DNA of 64,000 nt from Rhizobium sp. AQ_MP (GTDB taxonomy: Bacteria > Pseudomonadota > Alphaproteobacteria > Rhizobiales > Rhizobiaceae). The notes under the pieces were generated by a model. The model was given only the letters and a program-made list of their open reading frames with translations. It did not search any database and was not told where the DNA came from. Shown one piece after another: positions 8,187-17,311 of this stretch. The stretch spans positions 1-64,000 of the forward strand of contig NZ_JACJVI010000019.1 in NCBI RefSeq assembly GCF_014237835.1. Reading direction: 5' to 3'. How positions within the stretch are numbered: the stretch's first letter is position 1; each line of letters opens with the position of its first letter. The translations under genes were made by a program, and so were the position numbers.

Positions 8187-8557
8187 GATTTCCTCCCATG
8201 TTTTCTTGATCTGAAAAACCGGTTTGAGGCAACGGAGCGACCAGAAAACATGACTGGTATGATCATGTAAAGATCACGTCGCTCAGTGCCTCGCTCCCAT
8301 CCGGCACACTCTCCCTAGTCAGTTATGATTACAGATGGGATGCGGGCACGCAAATAATTATGTGGCGGCGAACCATAACCAGATAAATATGAATTGCCCT
8401 GTGTACGGCGCGCGCTCTGCGGCCCCATCCCGCGATTGTGACGGCCGGCCCGTCGACCGGCCTTGGCTCTGCTCGCCGCTCCGGTTATAGCTCGCCGCTC
8501 CGGCCCGGTCATGATGAGCCGTGGCGGGCGATTGTCGATCTGCAAGGATGATCCCGG
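8187..8557. other. Divergent intergenic region, dctP / lipoprotein hydrolase
   Basis: 371 bases holding the promoters of both divergent genes. Visible: an 8-bp palindrome ATGATCAT at 8259-8266 about 75 bases upstream of dctP; a GGCCGG/CCGGCC inverted repeat at 8443-8462; and a 14-bp perfect direct repeat (8471-8484 and 8490-8503). No gene is supported. Confidence 0.5.
8471..8503. repeat. 14-bp direct repeat upstream of lipoprotein hydrolase
   Basis: GCTCGCCGCTCCGG occurs twice (8471-8484, 8490-8503), separated by TTATA, a 19-base period. It lies about 55 bases before the hydrolase start. It could be a tandem operator or a chance GC-rich duplication. Confidence 0.6.
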
Positions 8558-9697
8558 ATGCGTCTTCCACCCTTCGGCCCCCATCGCCGTTCGCGTGCGG
8601 CCCTTGTTGCACTCTGCCTGGTTTTGGCAGCCGGGCTTGGCGCCTGCGCCGGCCGCCCGGGCCCGGAGACGCTGAGTACGGTTGCCCTGAACGACCACAA
8701 GCCCACCCGGGTCGAGACGCTGTTCACGGTCACAACGCGCGGCCGCGCAGAGCCCGGAACGAATGTCTTCAACACCTCCAAGACGCGCGAGCCGAACTAC
8801 GCCCGTTTTGACGTCTCCATCCCGCCGAACCACAAGCCGGCCAACATCGAATGGCCGAAGTCCGGTCGAAAGCCCGATCCGAAGACGGATTTCGCCGTGG
8901 TCTCGCAGTCGGCGCTCGATCGCGCGGCCCTGCTGCAGGCCGTTCGGACGCGCGACAAAGCTCCGCCGGTCGTCTTCGTGCATGGCTATAACTACAATTT
9001 CCAGGAATCGCTTTTCCGCCTCGCGCAGCTGAAGACGGACAGCAATCTCGACGGCACGCCCATCCTCTTTTCCTGGCCGTCTCTGGCTGCCCTGCCGGCC
9101 TATGTCGCCGACAAGGAAGCCGCCACCTATTCCCGCGATGCGCTCGCCAATCTGCTGAGCGACCTGACACAGGAGCGCAAGGGGCAGGTGGAAGTCTTCG
9201 CGCATTCCATGGGGGGATGGCTCACCATGGAAGCGCTGCGCCAGCTCAGGCTTCAGGGCAAGGGGGACGTCCTGAACAGGCTTCGGGTCATCATGGCCGC
9301 TCCCGACATCGACGATGACGTGTTTTCGGCGCAGCTCGATATCATCGGGCGCATGCGCACGCCCATCACCGTTCTCGTCGCGCCCGATGATCGCGCGCTG
9401 CGGGTGTCCAGTTTTCTCGGCGCCGGAGATCGGGTCGGTGCGCTCGATGCGCGCAATCCGCAAGTGGCCGAAGCGGCCAAGCGATATGGTGTGGCCATCG
9501 TCGACATCTCGTCGCTGCAGCCGACGGATGTCACCAACCACAACCGCTTCTTCGACGTCAAGCAGCTGGCCATGACGCTGAGCAAGCCGGCCGCATCAGC
9601 CACGATTGGCGATGCTGGCGCCTTTGTACTCGACGCAGCTGCCCAGACCGTCTCGAGTCCGTTCTCTCTGGCGGCCCGGGTGCTGCGCCAGCAATGA
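8558..9697 (+). CDS. Lipoprotein alpha/beta hydrolase, DUF900 family
   Basis: A 379-residue protein with a lipoprotein signal: a basic start, a hydrophobic run and a lipobox ending in Leu-Gly-Ala-Cys30. The body is an alpha/beta hydrolase of the DUF900 class: oxyanion-region HGYNYNFQES, nucleophile elbow AHSMGG with Ser217, a likely acid in VLVAPDDRAL and a likely His in TNHNRFFD. It is expected to be anchored to a membrane facing the periplasm. The natural ester or amide substrate is unknown. Monocistronic judging by gaps on both sides. Confidence 0.85.
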   Translation: MRLPPFGPHRRSRAALVALCLVLAAGLGACAGRPGPETLSTVALNDHKPTRVETLFTVTTRGRAEPGTNVFNTSKTREPNYARFDVSIPPNHKPANIEWPKSGRKPDPKTDFAVVSQSALDRAALLQAVRTRDKAPPVVFVHGYNYNFQESLFRLAQLKTDSNLDGTPILFSWPSLAALPAYVADKEAATYSRDALANLLSDLTQERKGQVEVFAHSMGGWLTMEALRQLRLQGKGDVLNRLRVIMAAPDIDDDVFSAQLDIIGRMRTPITVLVAPDDRALRVSSFLGAGDRVGALDARNPQVAEAAKRYGVAIVDISSLQPTDVTNHNRFFDVKQLAMTLSKPAASATIGDAGAFVLDAAAQTVSSPFSLAARVLRQQ

Positions 9698-9902
9698 CGG
9701 CGCGTTGACCGGCCGGTCGGACAGATACGGCGCGATTTGCAGGCCAGCCTTGCGTTTCATCATGTTGACGAGGCATGAAATTCGGTGTCTTGCGCAATTT
9801 ATGCGCTGGTTTACCGACTCGTTTACGCCTTCATGTCACAAGCTTCGGTCCATGCATGGACGCTAATAAGCGTTCGATCCTCTCGGTTCCTGGGTCCGGT
9901 TC

Positions 9903-11225
9903 ATGGCATCCTCTTTCAATGACGCCGGTGCGACGGCGCCTGCATCGCCCACAGGCCGCGCCCGGCCGCTGCCGGTTGTCTTGCTTTCGCTTGTGCCCAG
10001 GCTCGTCCTGCGAGCGCCGCGCACTGGCCTGGTGCTTGGCGCCTTGGTCTTGCTGGTGCTGCTCGGTCCGATCCTCGCGGAAGAAAGCCTTCTGAGGGTC
10101 GGTTGGGGCCTGATCCTGGTCCGGCATGGCATGGATGCGACGGACAGCACGCTCGGGCTTTCCATGGTGCTGGGCGTCATCGCCTCGCGCGGCCTGGTCC
10201 GCATGCCGCGCCGCAGGCGTGCGCAGACCAGTGAGGCTTCGGACGATCTGGCACGCGCAATTGCCCTTTTGCCGCGCCAGGAAAACGCCAGTGCCGGCCT
10301 GGTCCGGATCGGTGATAAACGCATGCTGTTTTCCGATTGCGGCCAGGGCTTCATCATGTATGCCCGGCAGGGCCGCTCGCTGGTCGCGCTCTTCGATCCC
10401 GTCGGCCCGAAACATCTCTGGGCACCGCTTGTCGAAAAGTTCATCGCCGAGGCCCGCCGCAGCCGCAGCCGTCCGGTCTTCTATCAGGTTTCGGCAGACT
10501 TCCTCCCCTTGACCGTCGACATGCGCCTTCAGGCCTTGAAGCTCGGCGAGCAGGCGGTGGTCGACCTCTCGACTTTCACGCTCGCTGGCGGCGACTGGCT
10601 GAAGCTTCGTCGCTCGATCAACCGCGCCGAACGCGACGGGCTCGCTTTCGAACTGGTTGCAGCAGATGCCGTATCCCCGATCCTGGACGAGCTGCAGGCC
10701 GTGTCCGACACCTGGCTCGCCGCGCACAAGGCCGCCGAAAAGGGCTTCTCGCTCGGCACCTTCGATCGGAACTACGTCGCCTCCGGCCCCGTCGCCGTCA
10801 TCCGCCTTGAAGGAAAGATCGTTGCCTTCGCGACACTCATGACGGCCTCGTCGCATGGCGATGCCTTCATCGACCTGATGCGCCATGTTCCCGGCGTCCA
10901 TCGCGGCATGATGGACCTGCTCTTCGTGAAGATCATGGAGACGCTGAAAGCGGATGGCTTCCGCACGCTCAATCTCGGAATGGCACCGCTTGCCGGCCTG
11001 TCTGCAAACCGCCGCGCGCCCACCTGGAACCACGTCGCTGGACAGATCTATGAGCATGGCGAGCGCTTCTACAATTTCCGCGGCGTGCGTGCCTTCAAGG
11101 AGAAATTCGATCCCGACTGGCAGCCGCGCTACCTCGCCGTGGCCGGCCGTGGCCTGCCGATCCTGTCGCTGATCGACGTGACGCTGCTGATCGGCGGTGG
11201 CCTCAAGGGTCTGATACGCAGATGA
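9903..11225 (+). CDS. LpiA/MprF-type lysyl-phosphatidylglycerol synthase domain protein lacking the flippase
   Basis: A 440-residue protein. Residues about 25-80 give one or two hydrophobic segments; about 95-420 is the DUF2156 aminoacyl-phosphatidylglycerol synthase domain (KRMLFSDCGQGFIMYARQGRSLVALFDPVG, WLKLRRSINRAERDGLAFEL, FIDLMRH, LNLGMAPLAGL, YNFRGVRAFKEKFDPDWQPRYL). Full MprF/LpiA proteins are about 850 residues with a long polytopic N-terminal flippase, which is absent here. It would transfer lysine from lysyl-tRNA to phosphatidylglycerol, changing membrane charge. Its stop overlaps the next gene (AcvB/VirJ hydrolase) by ATGA, matching the lpiA-acvB arrangement of rhizobia. The product amino acid is inferred from that pairing. 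Confidence 0.82.
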   Translation: MASSFNDAGATAPASPTGRARPLPVVLLSLVPRLVLRAPRTGLVLGALVLLVLLGPILAEESLLRVGWGLILVRHGMDATDSTLGLSMVLGVIASRGLVRMPRRRRAQTSEASDDLARAIALLPRQENASAGLVRIGDKRMLFSDCGQGFIMYARQGRSLVALFDPVGPKHLWAPLVEKFIAEARRSRSRPVFYQVSADFLPLTVDMRLQALKLGEQAVVDLSTFTLAGGDWLKLRRSINRAERDGLAFELVAADAVSPILDELQAVSDTWLAAHKAAEKGFSLGTFDRNYVASGPVAVIRLEGKIVAFATLMTASSHGDAFIDLMRHVPGVHRGMMDLLFVKIMETLKADGFRTLNLGMAPLAGLSANRRAPTWNHVAGQIYEHGERFYNFRGVRAFKEKFDPDWQPRYLAVAGRGLPILSLIDVTLLIGGGLKGLIRR

Positions 11226-12634
11226 TGCGGCAAGCCAAGCAGCGCCAGTGGCCCGGATATCTGATGAGCCGGTCCGTTGCCCTCGGGGCCATGCTTGCCC
11301 TGCTGACGGCTGCCGAGCCTGCGGTCGCTGCCGGTGACGGCATCGTCAGCCTGCCGCAGGACCGTATCTCCGCCCCGGATAATGACAGCATGGCCGGGGT
11401 TGTCGTGATCATTTCCGATGCCAACGGCTGGGACATGGCCGAGCAGGCGGCACTGGAAACGGCAGTGACCGGCGGCGCAATTGGTGTCGGCGTCGATCTG
11501 ACGAGCTGGCGCGCCGCCCTTTCGCGCGAAACTGAACGCGACTGCCTTTTCCTGCCGGCCGATATCGAGCGCCTGGCCCGTCAACTGCATCGCAGCCACA
11601 CGGCCGACTTCTACCGCCCGCCGCGCATCCTCGGCTTCGGTGAGGGCGGGGCCCTGGCACTGGCCATTGCTGCGCAGACGCCGAATGGCAGCTTTGCCGA
11701 GACGATTGGCGAGACGGTGGCCGTCGATCCGACCGAGGCAGTCGCCTTGCCCAAGCCGCTCTGTACGCCGGCCCCCCGACGGGAGACATCGGCCGGCATC
11801 GCCTATGGGCTTTCGCCCGGAAAGCTGCCCAATCCCGTCCGTATCGCCTTCTCCACTGCGGCCGACGCTGTCGCGCGAAATCATGCGGCCGCGCTGCAGG
11901 AGAGCCATCCCGATATCCAGATTGCAGACGGGCAGGGCGGTCCCGCCCGCCTGCTGTCTGCCGAAGCAGCGGATTTGGTCACGCGCCTCACGCCCGATGA
12001 TGCGGCCCTCGACCTGCCGCTGGTCGAAGAGTTTGCCGTCCCTCGGCACGACACCATGGCCATCCTCTATTCCGGCGACGGCGGCTGGCGCGACATCAAT
12101 CAGCGCCTCTCCGCCCGACTGAACGAAAACGGCGTGCCGGTCATCGGCGTCGATGCACTGCGCTATTTCTGGAGCGAGAAGACACCGGAAGAGACCGCAG
12201 CCGACCTCTCCGAAATCATCGCCCATTATCACAAGCGCCTGGGCGTCTCGAAGGTCGTGCTGATCGGCTATTCCTTCGGCGCCAACATCCTGCCGAAGGT
12301 CTATGGCCTGCTGCCCGACCAGGATCGCAAGTCCGTGAAACTCCTCTCGCTGCTCGCCTTGTCGCACCAGGCGGATTTCGAAATCGCCGTCTCCGGCTGG
12401 CTGGGTGCCGCCGGATCGGGCAAGCACGGCGATCCCGTCGATCACCTTGCCACGGTCGAGCCCGTAAGGATCCAGTGCGTCTACGGACGGGAGGAACAGG
12501 ACACGGCTTGTCCGGCGCTTTCGCCGCGCGTCAAGGATGGCGTTGACCTTATCGCCCGCCCCGGCGGCCATCACTTCGATGAGAATTACGAGCTGATCGC
12601 CGACCATATCGTGGCGCGCATCGTCGCCCCCTGA
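11222..12634 (+). CDS. acvB: AcvB/VirJ family lysyl-phosphatidylglycerol hydrolase
   Basis: A 470-residue protein with an N-terminal signal or anchor (MLALLTAAEPAVAA) and an AcvB/VirJ body: VVIISDANGWD in the first half, then YSGDGGWRDINQ, VDALRYFWSEKTPEE, nucleophile elbow GYSFGAN (Ser351) and a C-terminal GGHHFDENY supplying the His. AcvB-type proteins are periplasmic and remove lysine from lysyl-phosphatidylglycerol, opposing LpiA. The start overlaps the stop of the synthase gene by four bases (ATGA), so the pair is coupled. The gene symbol follows family membership; orthology to the Agrobacterium gene is not proven here. Confidence 0.85.
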   Translation: MMRQAKQRQWPGYLMSRSVALGAMLALLTAAEPAVAAGDGIVSLPQDRISAPDNDSMAGVVVIISDANGWDMAEQAALETAVTGGAIGVGVDLTSWRAALSRETERDCLFLPADIERLARQLHRSHTADFYRPPRILGFGEGGALALAIAAQTPNGSFAETIGETVAVDPTEAVALPKPLCTPAPRRETSAGIAYGLSPGKLPNPVRIAFSTAADAVARNHAAALQESHPDIQIADGQGGPARLLSAEAADLVTRLTPDDAALDLPLVEEFAVPRHDTMAILYSGDGGWRDINQRLSARLNENGVPVIGVDALRYFWSEKTPEETAADLSEIIAHYHKRLGVSKVVLIGYSFGANILPKVYGLLPDQDRKSVKLLSLLALSHQADFEIAVSGWLGAAGSGKHGDPVDHLATVEPVRIQCVYGREEQDTACPALSPRVKDGVDLIARPGGHHFDENYELIADHIVARIVAP

Positions 12635-12698
12635 GCCCCCACGCCTTATCAAACCGGCCTTTTCGCGTTATGATGGCTTGAGATCAGGGAGTTCAGCC

Positions 12699-12971
12699 AT
12701 GAACGAAACCGTCAAGCCATCCGTCCTCGACGACGCGGAGTTCCACGCCGCCGCCGAAAGCGTGCTGCGAGAAGGCGAAACCGTGGCCGATCTGATCGAC
12801 CGCTCGGCACGGGCGGAGGTGGAGTATCGGCGGGAACAGGCGGAGTTCATTGCACGAGGTTTGGCCTCTCTTGAGGAGGCAGAACGCACCGGTGTCTGGT
12901 ACAGCGCCGAAGAGGTTCATGCCGAACTCAGGGCCAAGCTCGAAAAGAGAAAAGCCGAGTTGAGCCAATGA
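12699..12971 (+). CDS. Antitoxin, ParD/RHH-like
   Basis: A 90-residue acidic protein. The N-terminal region (about 1-40, ...SVLREGETVADLIDRSARAEVEYRREQAEFIARGLASLEEAERTG) has the helix pattern and wording of ParD-type antitoxins; the C-terminus is charged (AELRAKLEKRKAELSQ). It overlaps the ParE-type toxin by four bases (ATGA). ATG 12699 follows an AGGGAG site. It would bind and neutralise the toxin and repress its own promoter. Exact antitoxin family is uncertain; the assignment rests mainly on size, order and overlap. Confidence 0.75.
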   Translation: MNETVKPSVLDDAEFHAAAESVLREGETVADLIDRSARAEVEYRREQAEFIARGLASLEEAERTGVWYSAEEVHAELRAKLEKRKAELSQ

Positions 12972-13267
12972 GCCGGAAGGTCCGCTACAATGCCAAAGCG
13001 CGGGCGGACCTCAATAGGCTCTACGACTTCCTTCTTGACCGGGACGTCGAAGCCTCAGAACGCGCGCTGAATGCGATTGTTAGTGCAGTCGCGGGATTGA
13101 TGCGTTTTCCGCACACTGGCAGAAAAGTGGAGCACGACGGCCGGCAGTTGAGGGAACTGCCGATATCCTTCGGGCGCGCCGGTTATGTCGCGCTGTATCA
13201 GATTGCGGAAAACGGCGACGTTCAAATTCTCGCCATCCGCCACCAGCGCGAAGACGATTACCGATGA
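12968..13267 (+). CDS. RelE/ParE-family toxin
   Basis: A 99-residue basic protein with the ParE/RelE pattern: an N-terminal VRYNAKARADLNRLYDFLL helix, the RFPHTGRKVEHDGRQLRELPISFGRAGYVALYQI central strands with conserved Arg/Gly, and the C-terminal VQILAIRHQREDDYR. ParE members act on DNA gyrase, RelE members cleave ribosomal mRNA; the sequence favours the ParE group because of the RHQREDDY end. It overlaps its antitoxin gene by four bases and ends 3 bases before the convergent betA stop. Confidence 0.82.
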   Translation: MSRKVRYNAKARADLNRLYDFLLDRDVEASERALNAIVSAVAGLMRFPHTGRKVEHDGRQLRELPISFGRAGYVALYQIAENGDVQILAIRHQREDDYR

Positions 13268-13270
13268 GCC

Positions 13271-14923
13271 TTACCGATCACTCGTCTCCCAGCGCGGATT
13301 GACCCACGGCTCCTGATTGCTGCGGGGCAGGGGCTGTTTGCCGAGGATATGATCCGCCGCCTTCTCGCCCGTCATGATCGAGGGGCCGTTCAGGTTGCCA
13401 TAGGTGACATGCGGGAAGATCGAGCTATCCGCCACGCGCAAGCCCTCGACGCCGATCACCTTCGTGGTTGGATCGACAACCGCCATGGGATCGTCCACGC
13501 GGCCCATCTTGCAGGTGCCACAGGGGTGATAGGCGCCTTCCAGATGCTCCCGCAGATAGGCATCGATTTCCTCGTCCGACTGGACATTCGGTCCCGGCGC
13601 AATCTCCGCCTCGCGATAGGGATCGAAGGCTTTCTGGGCGAAGATCTCGCGGGTGACGCGCACCGCATGGCGGAACTTCACCCAGTCTTCCGGATCGCTC
13701 ATATAGTTGAAGCGAAGAACCGGCGCGTCTTTCACATCAGGCGAGCGCAGTGTCACCGAGCCGCGCGACTTCGACATGTTGTAGCCGACATGCGCCTGGA
13801 AACCATGCCCGCCGACGGCCGACTTGCCGTCATAGGAGATTGCGATTGGCAGGAAGTGGTACTGGATGTCGGGCCACTTCACCCCCGCCGCCGAGCGGAT
13901 GAAGGCCGCCGCCTCGAACTGGTTGGAGGTGCCCAAGCCCTTCTTGAAGAACAGCCATTGCGCGCCGACGATCCCCATCCAGAACCAGTTGTTCTTCGAA
14001 TGCAGCGTGATCGGCAGCTTCGACTTGAACTGGTGGTAATATTCCAGGTGATCCTGCAGGTTCTGCCCGACGCCCGGACGGTCGGCAACGACAGGGATGC
14101 CCATCTCCTTGAGGTGTGCGGCAGGCCCGATGCCTGAGAGCATCAGGATCTTCGGCGAGTTGAACGCGGAGGCCGCAACGATCACCTCGCGGTTCGCCTT
14201 CACCACGTCGATCTTGCCGCCGATCTCGACCTCGACGCCGACGGCGCGGGTGCCTTCCATGACGACCTTGCGAGCATAACAGCGGATCAGCGAAACATTC
14301 GGCCGTTTCAGCGCGGGCTTCAGATAGGCATTCGCCGTCGACCAGCGCCGCCCCTGCCAGCTCGTCTGCTCCATCAGGCCGAATCCCTCCTGCTGCCGGC
14401 CGTTATAGTCCTCCGTGACCGGGAACCCGGCCTGCCGCCCCGCCTCGATGAAGGCGCGGTAGAGCGGGTTCTTGATCTCGCCGCGCCGCACATGCAGGGG
14501 CCCATCGGTCCCGCGCCAGCCTTCTTCGCCGCCATGCGAAGTCTCCTGCCGCTTGAAATAGGGCAGCACATCCGCATAGGCCCAGCCGGTCGCACCCAGC
14601 TCCTCCCAGCGGTTGAAATCCTCGGCATGCCCCCGCACATAGACCATGCCGTTGATCGACGAGGAACCGCCGATCACCTTGCCGCGCGGCGCGATCATCC
14701 GGCGATTGTTGAGATGCGGCTCGGGCTCGGTCATGTAGCCCCAGTTATAGCGATCCATGTTCATCGGATAGGCCAGCGCCGCCGGCATCTGCACGAAGGG
14801 CCCTATATCCGACCCGCCGAATTCGAGCACGATGACCGTGTGCTTGCCGTCCTCCGACAGGCGGTAAGCCATGGCGGCACCCGCGGAGCCGGAACCAATG
14901 ATGACGTAGTCTGCGTTCTGCAT
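13271..14923 (-). CDS. betA: Choline dehydrogenase
   Basis: A 550-residue GMC-family flavoenzyme. Seen: N-terminal FAD-binding [50 protein letters not shown], and the C-terminal HPCGTCKMG and [31 protein letters not shown] blocks, where the active-site His and Asn lie. It oxidises choline to betaine aldehyde for osmoprotectant glycine betaine. Length equals the usual BetA (about 550). Unlike the normal arrangement it does not follow betB directly: a divergently oriented TA pair and a palindromic repeat lie between them (14924-15801). Whether it is read from the betI promoter or its own is open. Confidence 0.95.
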   Translation of the reverse strand: MQNADYVIIGSGSAGAAMAYRLSEDGKHTVIVLEFGGSDIGPFVQMPAALAYPMNMDRYNWGYMTEPEPHLNNRRMIAPRGKVIGGSSSINGMVYVRGHAEDFNRWEELGATGWAYADVLPYFKRQETSHGGEEGWRGTDGPLHVRRGEIKNPLYRAFIEAGRQAGFPVTEDYNGRQQEGFGLMEQTSWQGRRWSTANAYLKPALKRPNVSLIRCYARKVVMEGTRAVGVEVEIGGKIDVVKANREVIVAASAFNSPKILMLSGIGPAAHLKEMGIPVVADRPGVGQNLQDHLEYYHQFKSKLPITLHSKNNWFWMGIVGAQWLFFKKGLGTSNQFEAAAFIRSAAGVKWPDIQYHFLPIAISYDGKSAVGGHGFQAHVGYNMSKSRGSVTLRSPDVKDAPVLRFNYMSDPEDWVKFRHAVRVTREIFAQKAFDPYREAEIAPGPNVQSDEEIDAYLREHLEGAYHPCGTCKMGRVDDPMAVVDPTTKVIGVEGLRVADSSIFPHVTYGNLNGPSIMTGEKAADHILGKQPLPRSNQEPWVNPRWETSDR

Positions 14924-14950
14924 GGTGTCAGATCCGAATGGTTGAAGAGT

Positions 14951-14967
14951 TATAGCTATTTGCTATA
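14951..14967. promoter_or_regulatory. Palindrome upstream of RelE-type toxin (probable autoregulatory operator)
   Basis: TATAGC/GCTATA arms with a 5-base spacer lie 9-25 bases before the toxin ATG and 28 bases before the divergent betA start. The position, overlapping a likely -10 element, suits an operator for the Xre antitoxin encoded downstream. Assignment is inference. Confidence 0.5.
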
Positions 14968-14975
14968 CTCTTGGC

Positions 14976-15221
14976 ATGAAAAGGGTGGAGTACACCAAAG
15001 CTGCGACCAAAGTTTTGGACCGCATGCAGCCCAAGCGACGGGATGCGATCCGTTCGAGGGTCGATGCCTTCGCGCGCGGCGAACGGGTCGATGTGAAGAA
15101 GTTGAAGGGCAGCCCACTTCTGAGAATTCGTGTCGGAGACGACCGAGTCATCATCGACGAGCAGACGATGCTGGTGATTGTCGTTGAGGTCGGACCGCGC
15201 GGCGGCATCTACAAGGAGTGA
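14976..15221 (+). CDS. RelE/HigB-like toxin
   Basis: An 81-residue protein of the RelE superfamily: EYTKAATKVLDRMQPKRRDAIRSRVDAFARG, then VKKLKGSPLLRIRVGDDRVIIDEQTMLVIVVEVGPRGGIYK, the standard RelE strand order with Leu-x-Gly and Arg-Val-Gly-Asp turns. Members are ribosome-associated mRNA endonucleases. The toxin is encoded before the antitoxin, the HigBA-like order. There is almost no ribosome site, only a few bases between the palindrome and the ATG, suggesting a short leader. The antitoxin starts 3 bases after the stop. It sits between betB and betA on the opposite strand. Confidence 0.85.
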   Translation: MKRVEYTKAATKVLDRMQPKRRDAIRSRVDAFARGERVDVKKLKGSPLLRIRVGDDRVIIDEQTMLVIVVEVGPRGGIYKE

Positions 15222-15224
15222 ACC

Positions 15225-15575
15225 ATGGGCGAAGTGCGTAAGACCGTCATCGACGGCGAGACCTATGTTCTCGTTCCCGAGGACGACTACGAAGACCTGA
15301 TCGATACGATCACGGCCGAAAGGATCATGGCCCGCGTGCGTGCGGGCGAGGAAACCTGGCCGGCGGAACTCGTCTATGAGCTGTTTGAAACCGACAGCCG
15401 CATCCGCACCTACCGCAATTACCGCAAGATGTCCGTCTCCGACCTCGCCGCTGCCGCCGGCATCTCCCAGCCCTATCTCTCCGAGATCGAAAGCGGCAAG
15501 AAGACCGGCTCCGTCGATGTGCTCAAGCGCATTGCCGCCGCACTCAAGGTCGATCTCGACGATATTGTGGTGTGA
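15225..15575 (+). CDS. Xre/HTH-domain antitoxin
   Basis: A 116-residue protein. The N-terminal part (1-55, ...DGETYVLVPEDDYEDLIDTITAERIMARVRAGEETWPAELV) is probably the toxin-neutralising region; the C-terminal part (about 60-114) is a Cro/cI-type helix-turn-helix (RKMSVSDLAAAAGISQPYLSEIESGKKTGSVDVLKRIAAALKVDLDDI). It neutralises the RelE-type toxin and probably represses at the palindrome upstream of it. The gene directly abuts the RIME-like palindromic repeat (15598-15776). Confidence 0.85.
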   Translation: MGEVRKTVIDGETYVLVPEDDYEDLIDTITAERIMARVRAGEETWPAELVYELFETDSRIRTYRNYRKMSVSDLAAAAGISQPYLSEIESGKKTGSVDVLKRIAAALKVDLDDIVV

Positions 15576-15597
15576 CGGCCAAGCATCGGAGCCGCGG

Positions 15598-15776
15598 TAC
15601 CCCCCTCTGCCCTGCCGGGCATCTCCCCCACACGGGGGGAGAGCGGCGCGCGGCTGACCGCCCGACCGCCTTACGAAGCTCGCTGATCGCATTCCAGAAC
15701 GGTTATTGGGCAAAGCGCGCGCGGCCACTCTCCCCCCGTGTGGGGGAGATGCCAGCGAAGCCGACAGAGGGGGGTA
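15598..15776. repeat. RIME-like palindromic intergenic element
   Basis: A 179-bp inverted repeat. The outermost 12 bases (TACCCCCCTCTG) are perfectly repeated in inverted orientation at 15765-15776, and a 26-bp inner block around ATCTCCCCCACACGG (left 15619 on) also matches its partner exactly. Long palindromes of this composition are the known RIME elements of Rhizobiaceae. It lies between the TA antitoxin and the betB stop codon. It could fold in mRNA and affect transcription passing from betB to betA. Confidence 0.85.
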
Positions 15777-15801
15777 TCCTCGCGCGACGCCTGATCTCAT
15801 C

Positions 15802-17265
15802 TCAATACGGCGCCTCGCACTTGCCCATGCCGACATAAACCGTCTTCAATTCGGAATAATGCTCCAGCGCCGCTGCCGAATTTTCGCGGCCGAAGCCCGA
15901 TTGCTTGGAGCCGCCGAAGGGGATTTCGACCGGGCAGAGATTGTAGGTGTTGATCCACAGCGTACCGGCCTCCAGCTGGTCCACCACGCGGTGGGCGCGG
16001 GAGAAGTCGGCCGTGAACACACCGGCCGAGAGACCGAATTCCGTGGCGTTCGCCCGCGCGATCACCTCTGCCTCGTCCTCGAAATCGAGCACGCACATCA
16101 CGGGTCCAAAAATCTCCTCGCGGGCGATGGTCATGTCGTCGGTGACATCGGCAAACACGGTCGGCTGGATGTAGAAACCTTCGCCGGTGACGCTGTTGGG
16201 AATGCCGCCGCCGGTGACGAGCGTTGCACCCTCCGCCTTGCCCTTGTCGATATAGGACAAGACCTTGTCACGCTGGGCGAGTGAGACCATCGGCCCCATC
16301 TGCGTCGCCTCGTCCTGCGGATCGCCGATGACGATGGCTTCCGTGCGGGCCTTGAGGCGGGTGAGGAACGTCTCCTTGATCGCCTTGTGCACGAAGACGC
16401 GGGTGCCATTCGAGCAGACCTGACCGGTTGAATAGAAATTGCCGAGCATGGCGCCCGAAATCGCGCTGTCGATATCGGCATCGTCGAAGACGACGAGCGG
16501 CGACTTGCCGCCGAGTTCCATGGTGACATGCTTGAGCTGAGAGGCCGCAGCCCCCGCCACCTTGCGCCCCGTCGGCACCGAGCCGGTCAGCGACACCTTG
16601 GCGACATCGGGATGCGACACGAGCAGCGGTCCCGTCTCGCGGTCCCCTTGAATGACATTGTAGACGCCCTTCGGCGCGCCGGCCTCGATCAGGATCTCGG
16701 CGATCTTCAAGGCCCCGAGCGGCGTCACTTCCGACGGCTTGAACACGATCGCATTGCCGGCGGCGAGCGCCGGTGCCCCCTTCCAGCAGGCGATCTGCTG
16801 CGGATAGTTCCAGGCACCGATGCCGACGACGACACCGAGCGGCACGCGCTTGGTATAGGCCCAGTCGCCGCCCAGCGGGATCTGGCTGCCGTTCATCGCG
16901 GTCGCAATGATGCCGCCGAAGAATTCGAAACTGTCGGCACCCGAGGTCGGGTCGGCAACGATGGTCTCCTGGATCGGCTTACCGGTGTCGAGCGTCTCGA
17001 GCTCCGAAAGCTCGCGGTTGCGCTCACGCATTATTTCGGCGGCCTTCTTCAACACGCGACCGCGTGCTGCCGGGCTCCAGGACGCCCATTCCTTCTGCGC
17101 CCGCTTGGCCGAGGCAATCGCCTTTTCGATGATCGCAGGTGTGGCAGCATGCAGCCGCGCGATCACCTCGCCGGTCGCCGGATAGATGCTCTCGATGACG
17201 GTGCCGGCTGTATCCTCGACATAGTCCCCGTCGATGAAGTGGGAGGCTTGCGGTTGGGCTTTCAT
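15802..17265 (-). CDS. betB: Betaine-aldehyde dehydrogenase
   Basis: A 487-residue aldehyde dehydrogenase. Seen: [22 protein letters not shown], the cofactor/Glu segment [20 protein letters not shown], the catalytic Cys in [15 protein letters not shown], and the C-terminal [16 protein letters not shown]. It oxidises betaine aldehyde to glycine betaine. ATG 17265 was chosen over a start 8 codons upstream because of the GGAGAGA site and family length (E. coli BetB about 490). It is preceded by betI (gap 106 bases, mostly palindromic repeat) and followed by the RIME-like element. Confidence 0.95.
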   Translation of the reverse strand: MKAQPQASHFIDGDYVEDTAGTVIESIYPATGEVIARLHAATPAIIEKAIASAKRAQKEWASWSPAARGRVLKKAAEIMRERNRELSELETLDTGKPIQETIVADPTSGADSFEFFGGIIATAMNGSQIPLGGDWAYTKRVPLGVVVGIGAWNYPQQIACWKGAPALAAGNAIVFKPSEVTPLGALKIAEILIEAGAPKGVYNVIQGDRETGPLLVSHPDVAKVSLTGSVPTGRKVAGAAASQLKHVTMELGGKSPLVVFDDADIDSAISGAMLGNFYSTGQVCSNGTRVFVHKAIKETFLTRLKARTEAIVIGDPQDEATQMGPMVSLAQRDKVLSYIDKGKAEGATLVTGGGIPNSVTGEGFYIQPTVFADVTDDMTIAREEIFGPVMCVLDFEDEAEVIARANATEFGLSAGVFTADFSRAHRVVDQLEAGTLWINTYNLCPVEIPFGGSKQSGFGRENSAAALEHYSELKTVYVGMGKCEAPY

Positions 17266-17311
17266 GGTGTCTCTCCGGACAGCGTTCAATCAAATCGTAT
17301 CATCGGGCGAT

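Noticed and set aside
15598-15776. Palindromic block as part of a CRISPR array
   Set aside because: Only one unit with inverted, not direct, repeats; no spacers or cas genes.
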